A stretch of DNA of 64,000 nt, taken from the NCBI GenBank assembly GCA_030429205.1, contig JAUICZ010000005.1:1-64000 (forward strand), written 5' to 3'. This stretch comes from Bacteroidia bacterium. Its GTDB lineage: Bacteria; Bacteroidota; Bacteroidia; Chitinophagales; Chitinophagaceae. The notes under the pieces were generated by a model. That model ran no database searches, was not told the DNA's origin, and saw only the letters and a program-made list of their open reading frames with translations. Position 1 is the stretch's first letter, and each line of letters opens with the position of its first letter. The position numbers and the translations under genes were made by a program. This document shows, one piece after another, positions 1 to 8,062 of this stretch.

Positions 1-70
1 TCCGAACAGAGAAGTTAAGCCCGCCATGGCCGATGGTACTGCGAAAGTGGGAGAGTAGGTAGCTGCCATA
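1..70 (+). rRNA. 5S ribosomal RNA, 3' part
   Basis: The first 70 bases match the 3' two-thirds of a bacterial 5S rRNA: the GAAGTTAAGC and GGTACTGCGAAAGTGGGAGAGTAGG segments (the latter being the conserved helix IV/V region) are present in order. The 5' part lies outside the window. A strong hairpin terminator follows within ten bases, so this is the end of an rRNA operon. The exact 3' end is judged by similarity and may be off by a few bases. Confidence 0.93.
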
Positions 71-77
71 CTAATTT

Positions 78-111
78 AAACACCCCGTGTATTAATTTAC
101 ACGGGGTGTTT
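78..111 (+). terminator. rRNA operon terminator
   Basis: A perfect 13-bp stem (78-90 pairing with 99-111, core CACCCCGTGT/ACACGGGGTG) encloses an 8-base loop, directly after the 5S gene. The arms start with AAA and end with TTT, so it could work in both directions. Confidence 0.85.
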
Positions 112-121
112 GCGTTTATGG

Positions 122-129
122 TATATTTG
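122..129 (+). promoter_or_regulatory. -7 box (TATATTTG) for the DinB-like gene
   Basis: TATATTTG fits the Bacteroidota -7 consensus TAnnTTTG. It ends five bases before the ATG at 135, so a transcript from it would have almost no leader. I see no convincing -33 TTTG at the usual distance. Confidence 0.4.
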
Positions 130-134
130 ATAAC

Positions 135-668
135 ATGAATTACAACATAGAAAAGGCTATACCTGTTTTAGAGAAAACACCGCATGTTTTAAAGCAACTA
201 CTATCTGGCCTTGACGAAGAATGGGTGAAAACGAATGAAGGAGGAGATAGCTGGAGTGCCTATGATATTGTAGGGCATTTGTTGCACGGTGAAAAGACGG
301 ATTGGATAGCTCGTATCAAGATCACGTTGAGTGACGAAGAGAATAAAGAGTACCAACCATTTGACAGGTTTGCACAATTTGAAACCAGTAAGGGTAAAAC
401 ATTAGAACAGCTACTAGATGAGTTTACTGATGCCCGAGCTAATAACTTAGAGGTGTTTAAGGGGTTTAATATAACAACTGCAGATCTTGCTAAAACTGCT
501 ACACATCCGGCACTGGGTACGGTAACACTAAGTAACTTATTGTCTGCATGGGTAGCACACGACCTGGGGCATATAGCTCAAATAAACCGGGTGATGGCCA
601 AACAGTATAAAGACGAGGTTGGCCCATGGAAAGAATACATGCCTATTTTGCACGACCGTGAATCTTAA
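135..668 (+). CDS. DinB-like four-helix metal-binding protein
   Basis: The 177-residue protein fits the DinB/YfiT-like four-helix bundle superfamily. His48 (in DIVGHLLHGE) and His142/His146 (in AHDLGHIAQ) are in the positions of the usual three-His metal site, and the C-terminal half has the expected HDxxH signature. Members include thiol-dependent transferases and many proteins of unknown substrate; nothing here tells which reaction it catalyses. No signal peptide, so cytoplasmic. Its last codons overlap by 4 bp the 3' end of the convergent histidine kinase gene. It stands alone after the rRNA operon. Confidence 0.8.
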   Translation: MNYNIEKAIPVLEKTPHVLKQLLSGLDEEWVKTNEGGDSWSAYDIVGHLLHGEKTDWIARIKITLSDEENKEYQPFDRFAQFETSKGKTLEQLLDEFTDARANNLEVFKGFNITTADLAKTATHPALGTVTLSNLLSAWVAHDLGHIAQINRVMAKQYKDEVGPWKEYMPILHDRES

Positions 669-2620
669 CTTTTTAACGGTACATCTATAATTACAGTTGT
701 GCCTTTACCTGATGTGGAGTCAAATACAACATCTCCATTAATATATTCAATACGAGACTGAATATTTTTGAGTCCGATACCTTCAACGTTATTAGTGTCT
801 TTTGTATTGAAGCCTATTCCATCGTCTTCTACAATAATGTTCAGCATGTCGTTGTCGTGTTTGATCATCTGAATCATTACTTTCTTTGCCTGTGCATGTT
901 TAATAGTGTTATTGACCAGCTCTTGTATAACACGATACAAAATTATTTCAGTTGTTTTATTGAGAGAGTCGTCTAGCCCCACTATTTCCAGATCTGCTTT
1001 AATTGCTCCTGTTGCAGAAATTTTTTGAACGAACTCTCTGATAGCAGAAGACAGTCCCAGTTTATATAATGCGCTTGGCATCATGCTATGAGATACAGCC
1101 CTGACATCTTTTATAGATTCGTCCAACATATTGCTTAGCACACCTATCTTTTCATTTCTTTTTTCTTCGTCTGTCAGGTTATCTAAAGCATTGATGGCTA
1201 GTTTTGCTGCTGATAGTTGTTGCCCTATGCCATCATGAAGATCTTTAGCAATACGGGTGCGTTCTTTTTCTTCAGCATCAATAATAGCTATACTGCGTAG
1301 ATCTTTTTGTCTGATCAATTCCTGGTCCAGCTCTTGCTGCTTTTTTAGTTTGTATCGGTTATAGAGAAGGTATATTATTAGAAGAATGACTATTAGCAAA
1401 GTAATTAGTGTGATTGTAATAATGTTTTTTTGCTTTAGTTCAATATTCGCATTGTTAAGTTCCAGGGCGTTTTTCTTCAACAATAGGTCTTTTTTGTCAG
1501 ACTCATATTTCTCTTGCATTTCAGTGATCAGCCTATTGTTATCTGCATTGACCAGAGAGTCTTTGTATCGATTGTAGGTTGCTAATGCATCATACGCCTT
1601 ATGATAGTTCTTGCCTTTTTTATGTATTTCAGACAGGAGTAAGTAGGTGTCCTTATACATTTGGGTGATTGCGCTTATATTGTCCAAAATGCTTACTGCT
1701 TTATTAGCATAGCTTTCTGCCTTGTTGTATTTGCCCGCAATTAAATATGTTTGTGCCAGGCTTAAGTAAGAGGTGAATATCCCAACGGAGTCTTTGGTGT
1801 CTATCTGTATTTGCAGGGCTTGTTCATGATAAGGAATGCCTTTTATGGGGCTGCCGGACTCTGCCTGTATGTTACCCATATTGTTAAGTAATGCGGCTGT
1901 TTCATATTTGTCTCCCAGCGTTTTTAAAATAGTTAAGCCTATAGAGCAGTAATGTATAGCACTGTCGAAATGGCTTTGAAAATAATGTATGAACCCCATA
2001 TAACCATATGCCCGTGCCAGCTCAAAAGAGTCTTTTGCCTGAGCAAACAGTTCAATGCTTTTTAAGTTGTTTTTAGTAGCTAATTGAAAGTTTTGAATGT
2101 CGGTATATACATATGCGAGGTTGTTGTGTGCCGATGCCATACCCCCTATGTCTTTGCTTTGCTCCCTTAGCTTAAGTGTATTCAAAAATACTTCTGCAGC
2201 CTTTACGTGGTTGCCTTGCAGTCTATACAGATTGCCTAAGTTATTAGTGACGTCTGCAACTAGTTCAATGTTGTTGATTTTTTTAGCAATGTTTATGCTG
2301 GAGTCGTAGTATAGAATTGCTTTATCAAGTAAGCCTTTGTTCTTGTATAGTATCCCGTATCTGTTATAAGCACCGGATAGACCTTCGTCGTCACCAATGA
2401 GTGTAGCTAAGAAAATGGCACTATCCAGAAAGGCTGCAGCTTTATCTTTGTCTGTAGACCTATACAGAAAACCAAGGTTATTATAAATATCTATTTGTAT
2501 ACTATCCTTTATATCTCTTGTATGCAGTAAAGTTTCTAGACTATCTATCTCTTTTTGATTTTGTGCAAAAGAAATAAGCGGGTAACAAAATAGTATTAGA
2601 GCTGCCAGCACTTTTCTCAT
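665..2620 (-). CDS. TPR sensor histidine kinase (HisKA_3 type)
   Basis: A 651-residue membrane sensor kinase. A signal peptide (residues 1-19, ending SFAQ) precedes a periplasmic run of tetratricopeptide repeats to about residue 360, one transmembrane helix near 400-420, a short coiled coil, then a NarL-type dimerisation/phosphoacceptor domain with the H-box KDLHDGIGQQLSAAK and a HATPase_c domain (N box VIQELVNNTIKHA, G1 box DDGIGF, G2 GIGLKNIQSR). This class normally phosphorylates a LuxR-type response regulator, but none is encoded nearby, so the partner is elsewhere. The TPR part is likely a protein-interaction or signal-input region; the signal is unknown. Convergent with the DinB-like gene; 18 bp downstream of the glycosyltransferase gene on the same strand. 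Confidence 0.88.
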   Translation of the reverse strand: MRKVLAALILFCYPLISFAQNQKEIDSLETLLHTRDIKDSIQIDIYNNLGFLYRSTDKDKAAAFLDSAIFLATLIGDDEGLSGAYNRYGILYKNKGLLDKAILYYDSSINIAKKINNIELVADVTNNLGNLYRLQGNHVKAAEVFLNTLKLREQSKDIGGMASAHNNLAYVYTDIQNFQLATKNNLKSIELFAQAKDSFELARAYGYMGFIHYFQSHFDSAIHYCSIGLTILKTLGDKYETAALLNNMGNIQAESGSPIKGIPYHEQALQIQIDTKDSVGIFTSYLSLAQTYLIAGKYNKAESYANKAVSILDNISAITQMYKDTYLLLSEIHKKGKNYHKAYDALATYNRYKDSLVNADNNRLITEMQEKYESDKKDLLLKKNALELNNANIELKQKNIITITLITLLIVILLIIYLLYNRYKLKKQQELDQELIRQKDLRSIAIIDAEEKERTRIAKDLHDGIGQQLSAAKLAINALDNLTDEEKRNEKIGVLSNMLDESIKDVRAVSHSMMPSALYKLGLSSAIREFVQKISATGAIKADLEIVGLDDSLNKTTEIILYRVIQELVNNTIKHAQAKKVMIQMIKHDNDMLNIIVEDDGIGFNTKDTNNVEGIGLKNIQSRIEYINGDVVFDSTSGKGTTVIIDVPLKS

Positions 2621-2638
2621 AGGGCAATAATAATACTA

Positions 2639-4108
2639 TTATCTAGCTATTTCATATATAGTACCTATGCGGGTACGCGATTGCCAGTCGTTAAAGTTGA
2701 ACTGTAATACCCATTCAGGCATAGAACAGTAAGCACGAGTTAAATGATTGCTTTCAACAACGTCTTGCGGTAACATTTTTCGATTATACACATAAACAGG
2801 TTGCTCTGTTTGTCTGGTTATTTCTGTGGCCTGTTCTATGCTGTCTATAATTTGTATGTTGAGGTTAGGGTGTTTGTAAAAGTTAGCCTGTAGTGTAACG
2901 CTGGTGTATGGAGACTCTTCTAAACAAAGCAATGTGACTTCTGATTGTATCGCTTTGCTGTACATGAATTTGTAGTACTTGATCAGGTCTTGCGCGGGTG
3001 AAAACGCACGGAATATTAATAACCCTACATTCATAAACACCAATACCTTAAAGCCTATGTTGTATGCTTTTTTATAGGGTAGTTTTTCAATCCATACATC
3101 TATGCCTGTGCTGGCCAGGTATATAAATGGTAAGCTTAGCGGGAACAAAAACCTCATTTCTTTGTGAGCGATAAAGAAGTGCCCCAGAAAGAAGATTATA
3201 CAAGCCAAACTGAATAAATGTGTAGGTTTTCGCCACACTCCTCTAAAGAAAAGTATAAGTAGCACTATGCTAATAGGAGGTACCCCGTTCATCAGAAACT
3301 GTTCAAAGTAACCCCACCAAGGGCTTTCTCCAAAGCTGGAAGCTTTGCTTTCTAATATATTTACAGCAAAGTAGTTGTAAGGGGTAAATATCCAATTGCC
3401 ATAAAACCAGTGGTCTATTACTACACACAACCCTACAGCAGCGGCAAAAGATAACAGCATAAGTGCCCACCTTTTAAAAGCCCATTTTTTTACGAATAGT
3501 ATCCAGGCTGCTATACCAACAAGTGCAAACCCAATTTGTATTCGGCTGAACCATGCAATGCCCAGGAGGAATCCAGCACCGAGTAGTTTTATAGTAAGGT
3601 TTTTAGTGTTTCCTCTTTCAACGGCAACAATATTGTATATAGCGAAGCATAGAAATACAGCAGCAAAATTTTCCGCAGAAAACCGTACGCCTATATATGG
3701 GACAAACCACAAGAATAAACTACATAGAACAAATAACTTCCTGCCTCGCTCTGTACGAAAATCATCAACCAGTAGTACTACCAACCTAGCGGTAGCATAC
3801 CAGCATAGCAAGGCCATCATTACTCTGAGTATAGTAGCTAATAAAAAAGGAGTGTACAGCCCGGTAAGGTTCAGTGCATTTGCAAATAGATATGCAATAG
3901 ATGGTTGTAAAGCAGGGCGTATTTGTTCTGAAAACTCCCATGCTAATTGCTGGGCAGGAGATAGCCCTAACTTGTAATTACAGAACTCAAGTATTTGGAA
4001 ATGCTCATCGAAATGGTGGTACCCTGCGCTGAAAACAGAGGTGACAAGCATTACTACAAGGCTGACGAGTAAAAAGGGTTTGTAACGGCTGCTGAGTATT
4101 TGTTTCAT
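2639..4108 (-). CDS. multi-pass mannosyltransferase-like glycosyltransferase (GT-C fold)
   Basis: The 489-residue protein has roughly ten hydrophobic membrane segments and a first periplasmic loop with the acidic motif HHFDEHFQ, the place where GT-C enzymes of the Alg9/PIG-B (GT22) type carry their catalytic HxDE. These enzymes move a sugar from a polyprenyl-phosphate carrier to an acceptor on the outer face of the membrane. The substrate in this organism cannot be told. The stop lies 18 bp before the kinase start, so the two genes may be co-transcribed. The start ATG at 4108 directly opens a membrane-anchor sequence, supporting it. Confidence 0.75.
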   Translation of the reverse strand: MKQILSSRYKPFLLVSLVVMLVTSVFSAGYHHFDEHFQILEFCNYKLGLSPAQQLAWEFSEQIRPALQPSIAYLFANALNLTGLYTPFLLATILRVMMALLCWYATARLVVLLVDDFRTERGRKLFVLCSLFLWFVPYIGVRFSAENFAAVFLCFAIYNIVAVERGNTKNLTIKLLGAGFLLGIAWFSRIQIGFALVGIAAWILFVKKWAFKRWALMLLSFAAAVGLCVVIDHWFYGNWIFTPYNYFAVNILESKASSFGESPWWGYFEQFLMNGVPPISIVLLILFFRGVWRKPTHLFSLACIIFFLGHFFIAHKEMRFLFPLSLPFIYLASTGIDVWIEKLPYKKAYNIGFKVLVFMNVGLLIFRAFSPAQDLIKYYKFMYSKAIQSEVTLLCLEESPYTSVTLQANFYKHPNLNIQIIDSIEQATEITRQTEQPVYVYNRKMLPQDVVESNHLTRAYCSMPEWVLQFNFNDWQSRTRIGTIYEIAR

Positions 4109-4224
4109 ACAACTAAATATCGATATGAAAGATATAAAAATGATTGTCAGTTGTGTAACAATGAGGTAAACAAAAGCCCGTTTGTTAATAGCCGACTAAC
4201 AAATCGTTAACAGCATGTTTACAT

Positions 4225-4238
4225 TTATTTGCAAATAA
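4225..4238. promoter_or_regulatory. 14-bp perfect palindrome in a divergent intergenic region
   Basis: TTATTTGCAAATAA is a perfect 14-bp palindrome in the 203-bp gap between the divergently transcribed glycosyltransferase and metalloprotease genes. Position and symmetry suit a repressor site, but AT-rich palindromes of this size occur by chance. Nothing else is evident in the gap. Confidence 0.2.
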
Positions 4239-4311
4239 GATGTTATTGAATTTGATATGATAAGTAAAGAGATATTGTTTTCGTATTCTTGTAGTTGAGA
4301 ATAGATACATT

Positions 4312-5079
4312 ATGAAAAAGCTAGCAATATTACTACTTGTAGTGGTTATAGCCGGTTGTAAAAGCAACCAGGTTGGGTATACTACACCGGTAATAGATCC
4401 TACCCCTGCCTATAATAACAGGTCTGTGGGGGCATCTGCTAACGACTTTTTGAGTCAAACAAGGTTTAAAGCGATGAACCTTGAAGTTGTTTACGCTACA
4501 AGTAAGTTTAAGTTGGATAAAAGCGTGATAGACGAAGCCGTAGCATTTATTGAAAAGTATTGCCGCAAACCATACGGAGTAAAAGTATATGAGCACGAAA
4601 TACCTATGCAAGGCAACTCATTGGCAATAGATCAATTAACAGCTATTGAGGGAATATACAGAACCAGATATACAGATACCGGTAATGGTGTAGATACTAT
4701 TTCACTCTTTGTTTTAGTGACAGATGGTACTTACATTCAAAACAATGTGTTGGGTATAGCTTACAGAAATACATCTGTATCACTTTTTGGTGCTAAGATC
4801 AGAGAAAGCTCGGGCGCAATTACACAACCTGATGAGAACATGCTGGCTGCTACTGTTTTGAAGCATGAAATTGGCCACTTGTTAGGTTTGGTAAATACAG
4901 GTAGCGAAATGCAAACAAACCACCAGGACGAAGCGCATGGAAAACACTGTAATAATAAAGACTGTTTGATGTACTATACCACTCAAACAACAGACGTTTT
5001 AGATGTGTTGTTGAGCAATGGCGTACCTGTACTCGATGCGAATTGCGAAGATGACCTGAGTGCGAACGGTGGTAAATAA
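4312..5079 (+). CDS. lipoprotein zinc metalloprotease (metzincin-like)
   Basis: The 255-residue protein starts with a lipoprotein signal peptide (lipobox IAGC, Cys16). The catalytic motif HEIGHLLGLVN lies at residues 185-195, with a Met-turn candidate in KDCLMYY around Met220. It resembles archaemetzincin-type gluzincin/metzincin lipoproteins of Bacteroidota, but the third zinc ligand normally found at HExxHxxGxxH is replaced by Asn195; His204, His209 or His212 in the following Cys/His-rich stretch may take its place. Predicted to be anchored in a membrane and face the periplasm or outside. Substrate unknown. Its stop abuts the convergent gene at 5080. Confidence 0.75.
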   Translation: MKKLAILLLVVVIAGCKSNQVGYTTPVIDPTPAYNNRSVGASANDFLSQTRFKAMNLEVVYATSKFKLDKSVIDEAVAFIEKYCRKPYGVKVYEHEIPMQGNSLAIDQLTAIEGIYRTRYTDTGNGVDTISLFVLVTDGTYIQNNVLGIAYRNTSVSLFGAKIRESSGAITQPDENMLAATVLKHEIGHLLGLVNTGSEMQTNHQDEAHGKHCNNKDCLMYYTTQTTDVLDVLLSNGVPVLDANCEDDLSANGGK

Positions 5080-5727
5080 TTACCGCTTGTTCTTTTTAAA
5101 GTCACCACGTTTCCAGGCTTCATAAAACTCTGCCCAAGACAACGGGTTGAATAAATTACTAGGTGGTTGCTGGCCATAGTAAACCGCTCTTTGTGCTTTC
5201 ATGTTTTGGTATGCACTTTGATGTTCTCCACCATCTTTTGGGATGCTATAAGCAAGTGCACGCAGCATCAGCGCTTCTGTATTTTTACGGGCACGCTCGT
5301 AGCGGTCGTCAGGAATATCCCAGTATTTAAATGCATAGTTGAACTCCTCTCTGGTAGGGTATGGGCGAATGACTGTTTCTGATAAGTAAAAAGTATCCTG
5401 AACCATTAATTGCACCATAGAAAATTGTGAGCCTTCAATATTTTCAGGTATCACATATAGTTTTTTACGAAAACCAAGGTGGCTGAACTCCAGTGTATCT
5501 CCTTTATAAGCAACGATAGAGAATACCCCCATTTGGTTAGACGTGGTGCCCCTATAATGGTTTTTGAGCATAATTACCGCATTAGGCACTGCGCGCAGGC
5601 TGTCTGCCGTCATAGTTACACCGTTAATCTGTACTATTTTATCGTCGTCGTCGCCTTGAGCATAAGCAGTACATGCTACTAAAACTATCAAGGCAGAAAG
5701 TATATACTTTTTCAGGATCAATTGCAT
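5080..5727 (-). CDS. secreted protein with a carboxypeptidase-D regulatory-like domain
   Basis: A 215-residue exported protein: signal peptide to about residue 23 (ending AYAQ), then a beta-sandwich of the CarboxypepD_reg-like type (PNAVIMLKNHYRGTTSNQMGVFSI followed by LEFSHLGFRKK is the usual pattern, quoted here in two parts). Such domains head TonB-dependent receptors in Bacteroidota but also occur alone, as here. The C-terminal third is basic and helical with no recognised domain. Function unknown; envelope location likely. Its stop touches the end of the metalloprotease gene, with convergent transcription. Confidence 0.65.
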   Translation of the reverse strand: MQLILKKYILSALIVLVACTAYAQGDDDDKIVQINGVTMTADSLRAVPNAVIMLKNHYRGTTSNQMGVFSIVAYKGDTLEFSHLGFRKKLYVIPENIEGSQFSMVQLMVQDTFYLSETVIRPYPTREEFNYAFKYWDIPDDRYERARKNTEALMLRALAYSIPKDGGEHQSAYQNMKAQRAVYYGQQPPSNLFNPLSWAEFYEAWKRGDFKKNKR

Positions 5728-5850
5728 TTAGCTTCAAAAATACATTGTTTCAGTGGTTTCCCGAAAACTGAGTATGAGTACCCAATATATTACTGATACA
5801 TCTATTAATAAACTATATCGGGATTGTTCACAAAGAAACGTGCTAAAGCT

Positions 5851-5858
5851 TATTTTTG
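5851..5858 (+). promoter_or_regulatory. -7 box (TATTTTTG) for mrp
   Basis: TATTTTTG fits TAnnTTTG. Transcription would begin near 5862-5866, downstream of an in-frame ATG at 5856, which supports the ATG at 5892 as the true mrp start and gives a leader of about 28 bases. Confidence 0.4.
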
Positions 5859-5891
5859 TGGCATTGTCAATTTACTTTAACAAAGGTTTGT

Positions 5892-6995
5892 ATGATTACG
5901 AAAGAAGCAGTTTTAAAAGCGTTAGGAAATGTAGATGACCCGGATCTGGGGAAAGATCTGGTGACATTGAACATGGTAGAGGATGTTGAGATTGATGGAA
6001 ACAAGGTTTCTTTCACCGTGGTTTTGACCACCCCTGCCTGCCCTATGAAGGAAATGATAGAAAAGGCATGTATCAATGCTGTGAAAATGCTGGTGAGTCA
6101 AGATGCTGAGGTTACGGTAAAAATGACATCGAACGTAAACAGCAATCGTAAGGATAACGAGGCCTTATTACCGGGGGTTAAGAATATTATCGCTGTAGCA
6201 TCAGGGAAAGGCGGCGTAGGTAAATCTACAGTAGCTATAAACCTGGCACTGGGTTTGGCGCAAGAAGGTGCAAAAGTAGGTTTGCTGGATGCGGATATAT
6301 ACGGCCCGTCAGTACCTATCATGTTGGGTATACGCGATGAGCGCCCTAAGATGATGGCGGTAGAGGGTAGTGAAAAAGGTAAAATAGTACCGATAGAAAA
6401 ATATGGCATCAAGGCGATGAGCATTGGTTTGCTGGTAGATGAAAAACAAGCTATTGTATGGCGTGGTCCAATGGCCAGCTCTGCTATTAAACAGTTTATT
6501 ACAGATGTACATTGGGGTGATTTAGACTACTTAATAATAGATTTACCACCGGGAACGGGTGATGTACACTTGACTATGGTGCAGTCAGTACCGGTAACGG
6601 GTGCTGTAGTAGTATCTACACCACAGCCTGTAGCTGCAGCAGATGCCAAAAAGGCTATCATGATGTTCAAGCAGCCGCAGATCAATATTCCTATACTGGG
6701 TATGGTAGAGAATATGGCATACTTTACGCCTGCAGAATTGCCGGATAATAAATACTACATATTTGGTAAGGGTGGTGCTGCACAAATGGCAGAACAGTTT
6801 GAACTGCCTTTCCTTGGAGAAGTACCACTGGTACAAAGTATACGCGAAGGTGGAGATAAGGGTATGCCTGCCGCACTGGATAAAGAGAATCCGGCTAGAG
6901 AAATGTTTATAGAACTATCTCAGAACGTAGCACGTAATGTAAGTATGCGTAATGCTAACATGGAGCCTACCAAAGTGGTAGAGATGGAAGGGTAA
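5892..6995 (+). CDS. mrp: Mrp/ApbC family iron-sulfur carrier ATPase
   Basis: A 367-residue cytosolic protein: an N-terminal MIP18/DUF59 domain (about 1-90, with the conserved Cys50 in TTPACPMK) fused to a Mrp/NBP35 P-loop ATPase with deviant Walker A GKGGVGKST at about 105-113. The family carries or transfers Fe-S clusters. The C-terminal CxxC that bridges a cluster in E. coli Mrp is not visible: the matching stretch reads MAYFTPAELPDNKYYIFG. I believe this is normal for Bacteroidota homologues but could not check. The start at 5892 is chosen because it begins the DUF59 fold and lies downstream of a -7 box; a longer reading from 5856 would add 12 residues without similarity. Confidence 0.9.
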   Translation: MITKEAVLKALGNVDDPDLGKDLVTLNMVEDVEIDGNKVSFTVVLTTPACPMKEMIEKACINAVKMLVSQDAEVTVKMTSNVNSNRKDNEALLPGVKNIIAVASGKGGVGKSTVAINLALGLAQEGAKVGLLDADIYGPSVPIMLGIRDERPKMMAVEGSEKGKIVPIEKYGIKAMSIGLLVDEKQAIVWRGPMASSAIKQFITDVHWGDLDYLIIDLPPGTGDVHLTMVQSVPVTGAVVVSTPQPVAAADAKKAIMMFKQPQINIPILGMVENMAYFTPAELPDNKYYIFGKGGAAQMAEQFELPFLGEVPLVQSIREGGDKGMPAALDKENPAREMFIELSQNVARNVSMRNANMEPTKVVEMEG

Positions 6996-7196
6996 TTACT
7001 GTAGCGTACATACCCTACTCAGACTGTTGGTCTCACATTCTTTGATTGCAGCTTCTCTTGTTTTTGCTTTGATCTCCGTATTCGTGTTATCATAAACATT
7101 GAGGTGGTTGCTGCAATGGCAGTTGTATGTTTTTTTACAAGAATAGAGTGATGTAAGAAGCAACATTGTAGAAAGAGTCAATAGCAGGTTTCTCAT
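6996..7196 (-). CDS. small Cys-rich lipoprotein
   Basis: A 66-residue protein with a lipoprotein signal peptide (lipobox LYSC) followed at once by CKKTYNCHC and a short mostly helical tail containing two more cysteines. The start after the processed cysteine matches that of the 87-residue lipoprotein at 18196-18459 (CKKHHDCNC), suggesting a common family of tiny surface or periplasmic lipoproteins. Function unknown. Its stop abuts the mrp stop. Confidence 0.6.
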   Translation of the reverse strand: MRNLLLTLSTMLLLTSLYSCKKTYNCHCSNHLNVYDNTNTEIKAKTREAAIKECETNSLSRVCTLQ

Positions 7197-7222
7197 AATA
7201 GGCGGTTTTTATAAAAATACGG

Positions 7223-7843
7223 TTATATGCCGAAATGCTCTTTACACCAGGGGTGTTGCAGATGGTCTATAGCATCAGGGTTAACTGTATGTGCAGGGTT
7301 TAATTTGTGATACAAGGCTTCCATGCTGGCGTAGTCTCTCTGGCTGATGACCTTATAGCCATTGCGTATCAACAGCGCCGCAGCTACACCTGCGCCTACC
7401 TGATAAACAGGGTTTTCTGCACGGCGCATTCCTTCATATATTACCTGGCTGCCGCATGCCGCACTTACATCCATCAGTACACATAGTTCAACATTGTTTT
7501 TCTGTGCTACTTCAAGCATCTTTTTTGCACCCTCTATCATGCCTGCTGTCCAGTCGTCGCCTTCTTCTGTCAGTACTTTTGCTTTGCCATTCAACACATC
7601 AAAGCCGTCGCCACCATGTATATCGCAGAGCCTGCGTGGTGTACCGAATGAAAAATCCTCAGGGCAAAAACGACTCACTTTTATTTTATCGTACTTCAGT
7701 AGCTGAATAATGGTGGGGTAGTCTGCATATGCCTGGTTATCGAACCCGCAGACAATACCTGTAAAGCAAGCGCTCATTAACAGGCGTAAAGGATCTTCTG
7801 TACTCGGGGTGCGCAGGTTGCGGATGTATTCAATGTCTGTCAT
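7223..7843 (-). CDS. DUF523-like protein
   Basis: From the ATG at 7843 the protein has 206 residues. It contains the DUF523-type pattern: SACFTGIVCGFDNQ near the N-terminus, SRFCPEDFSFGTPRR, and a third cysteine in SAACGS. Conserved cysteines suggest metal or cluster binding, but no activity is known to me. The reading frame stays open upstream to 8044; those extra 67 codons are translated from the palindrome array at 7895-8057 and should not be annotated as protein. The ATG at 7843 begins MTDIEYIRNLR, consistent with the family start. Confidence 0.72.
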   Translation of the reverse strand: MTDIEYIRNLRTPSTEDPLRLLMSACFTGIVCGFDNQAYADYPTIIQLLKYDKIKVSRFCPEDFSFGTPRRLCDIHGGDGFDVLNGKAKVLTEEGDDWTAGMIEGAKKMLEVAQKNNVELCVLMDVSAACGSQVIYEGMRRAENPVYQVGAGVAAALLIRNGYKVISQRDYASMEALYHKLNPAHTVNPDAIDHLQHPWCKEHFGI

Positions 7844-7894
7844 TGGGTGGAGTGTATGTGTACCCCAAATATACAAGTTGAGATTGGCAAGACT

Positions 7895-8057
7895 GTGCCG
7901 TGTGCCAAAAAGTGGCACAGGAACACTCGAATTTGTATAGGTGTTCGGTGTTCGGATTTTAGAACAGCGAACAATGAGGGTTATATGATAGCGTTCATCG
8001 TTCACTTTTTTGAACGGTGAACGTTTTATTTCATTCCATCCCATTTTTGGGATGTGG
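7895..8057. repeat. palindrome array, copy A (four hairpins)
   Basis: Four consecutive hairpins with centres about 48, 50 and 39 bp apart: 7895-7924, 7942-7973, 7992-8023 and 8036-8057. In each, both arms hold a short word twice, for example GTTCATCGTTCA pairing with TGAACGGTGAAC, and TGTTCGGTGTTC with GAACAGCGAACA. The linkers are conserved too: the first three hairpins with linkers match 12670-12797 closely (I estimate over 80% identity by eye). The array fills the gap between the DUF523-like gene and the esterase gene. It is not a known element to me. Confidence 0.9.
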
Positions 8058-8062
8058 TATGT

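Noticed and set aside
7844-8044. 67-codon N-terminal extension of the DUF523-like gene
   Set aside because: Encoded entirely by the upstream spacer and palindrome array A; the family start fits the ATG at 7843.
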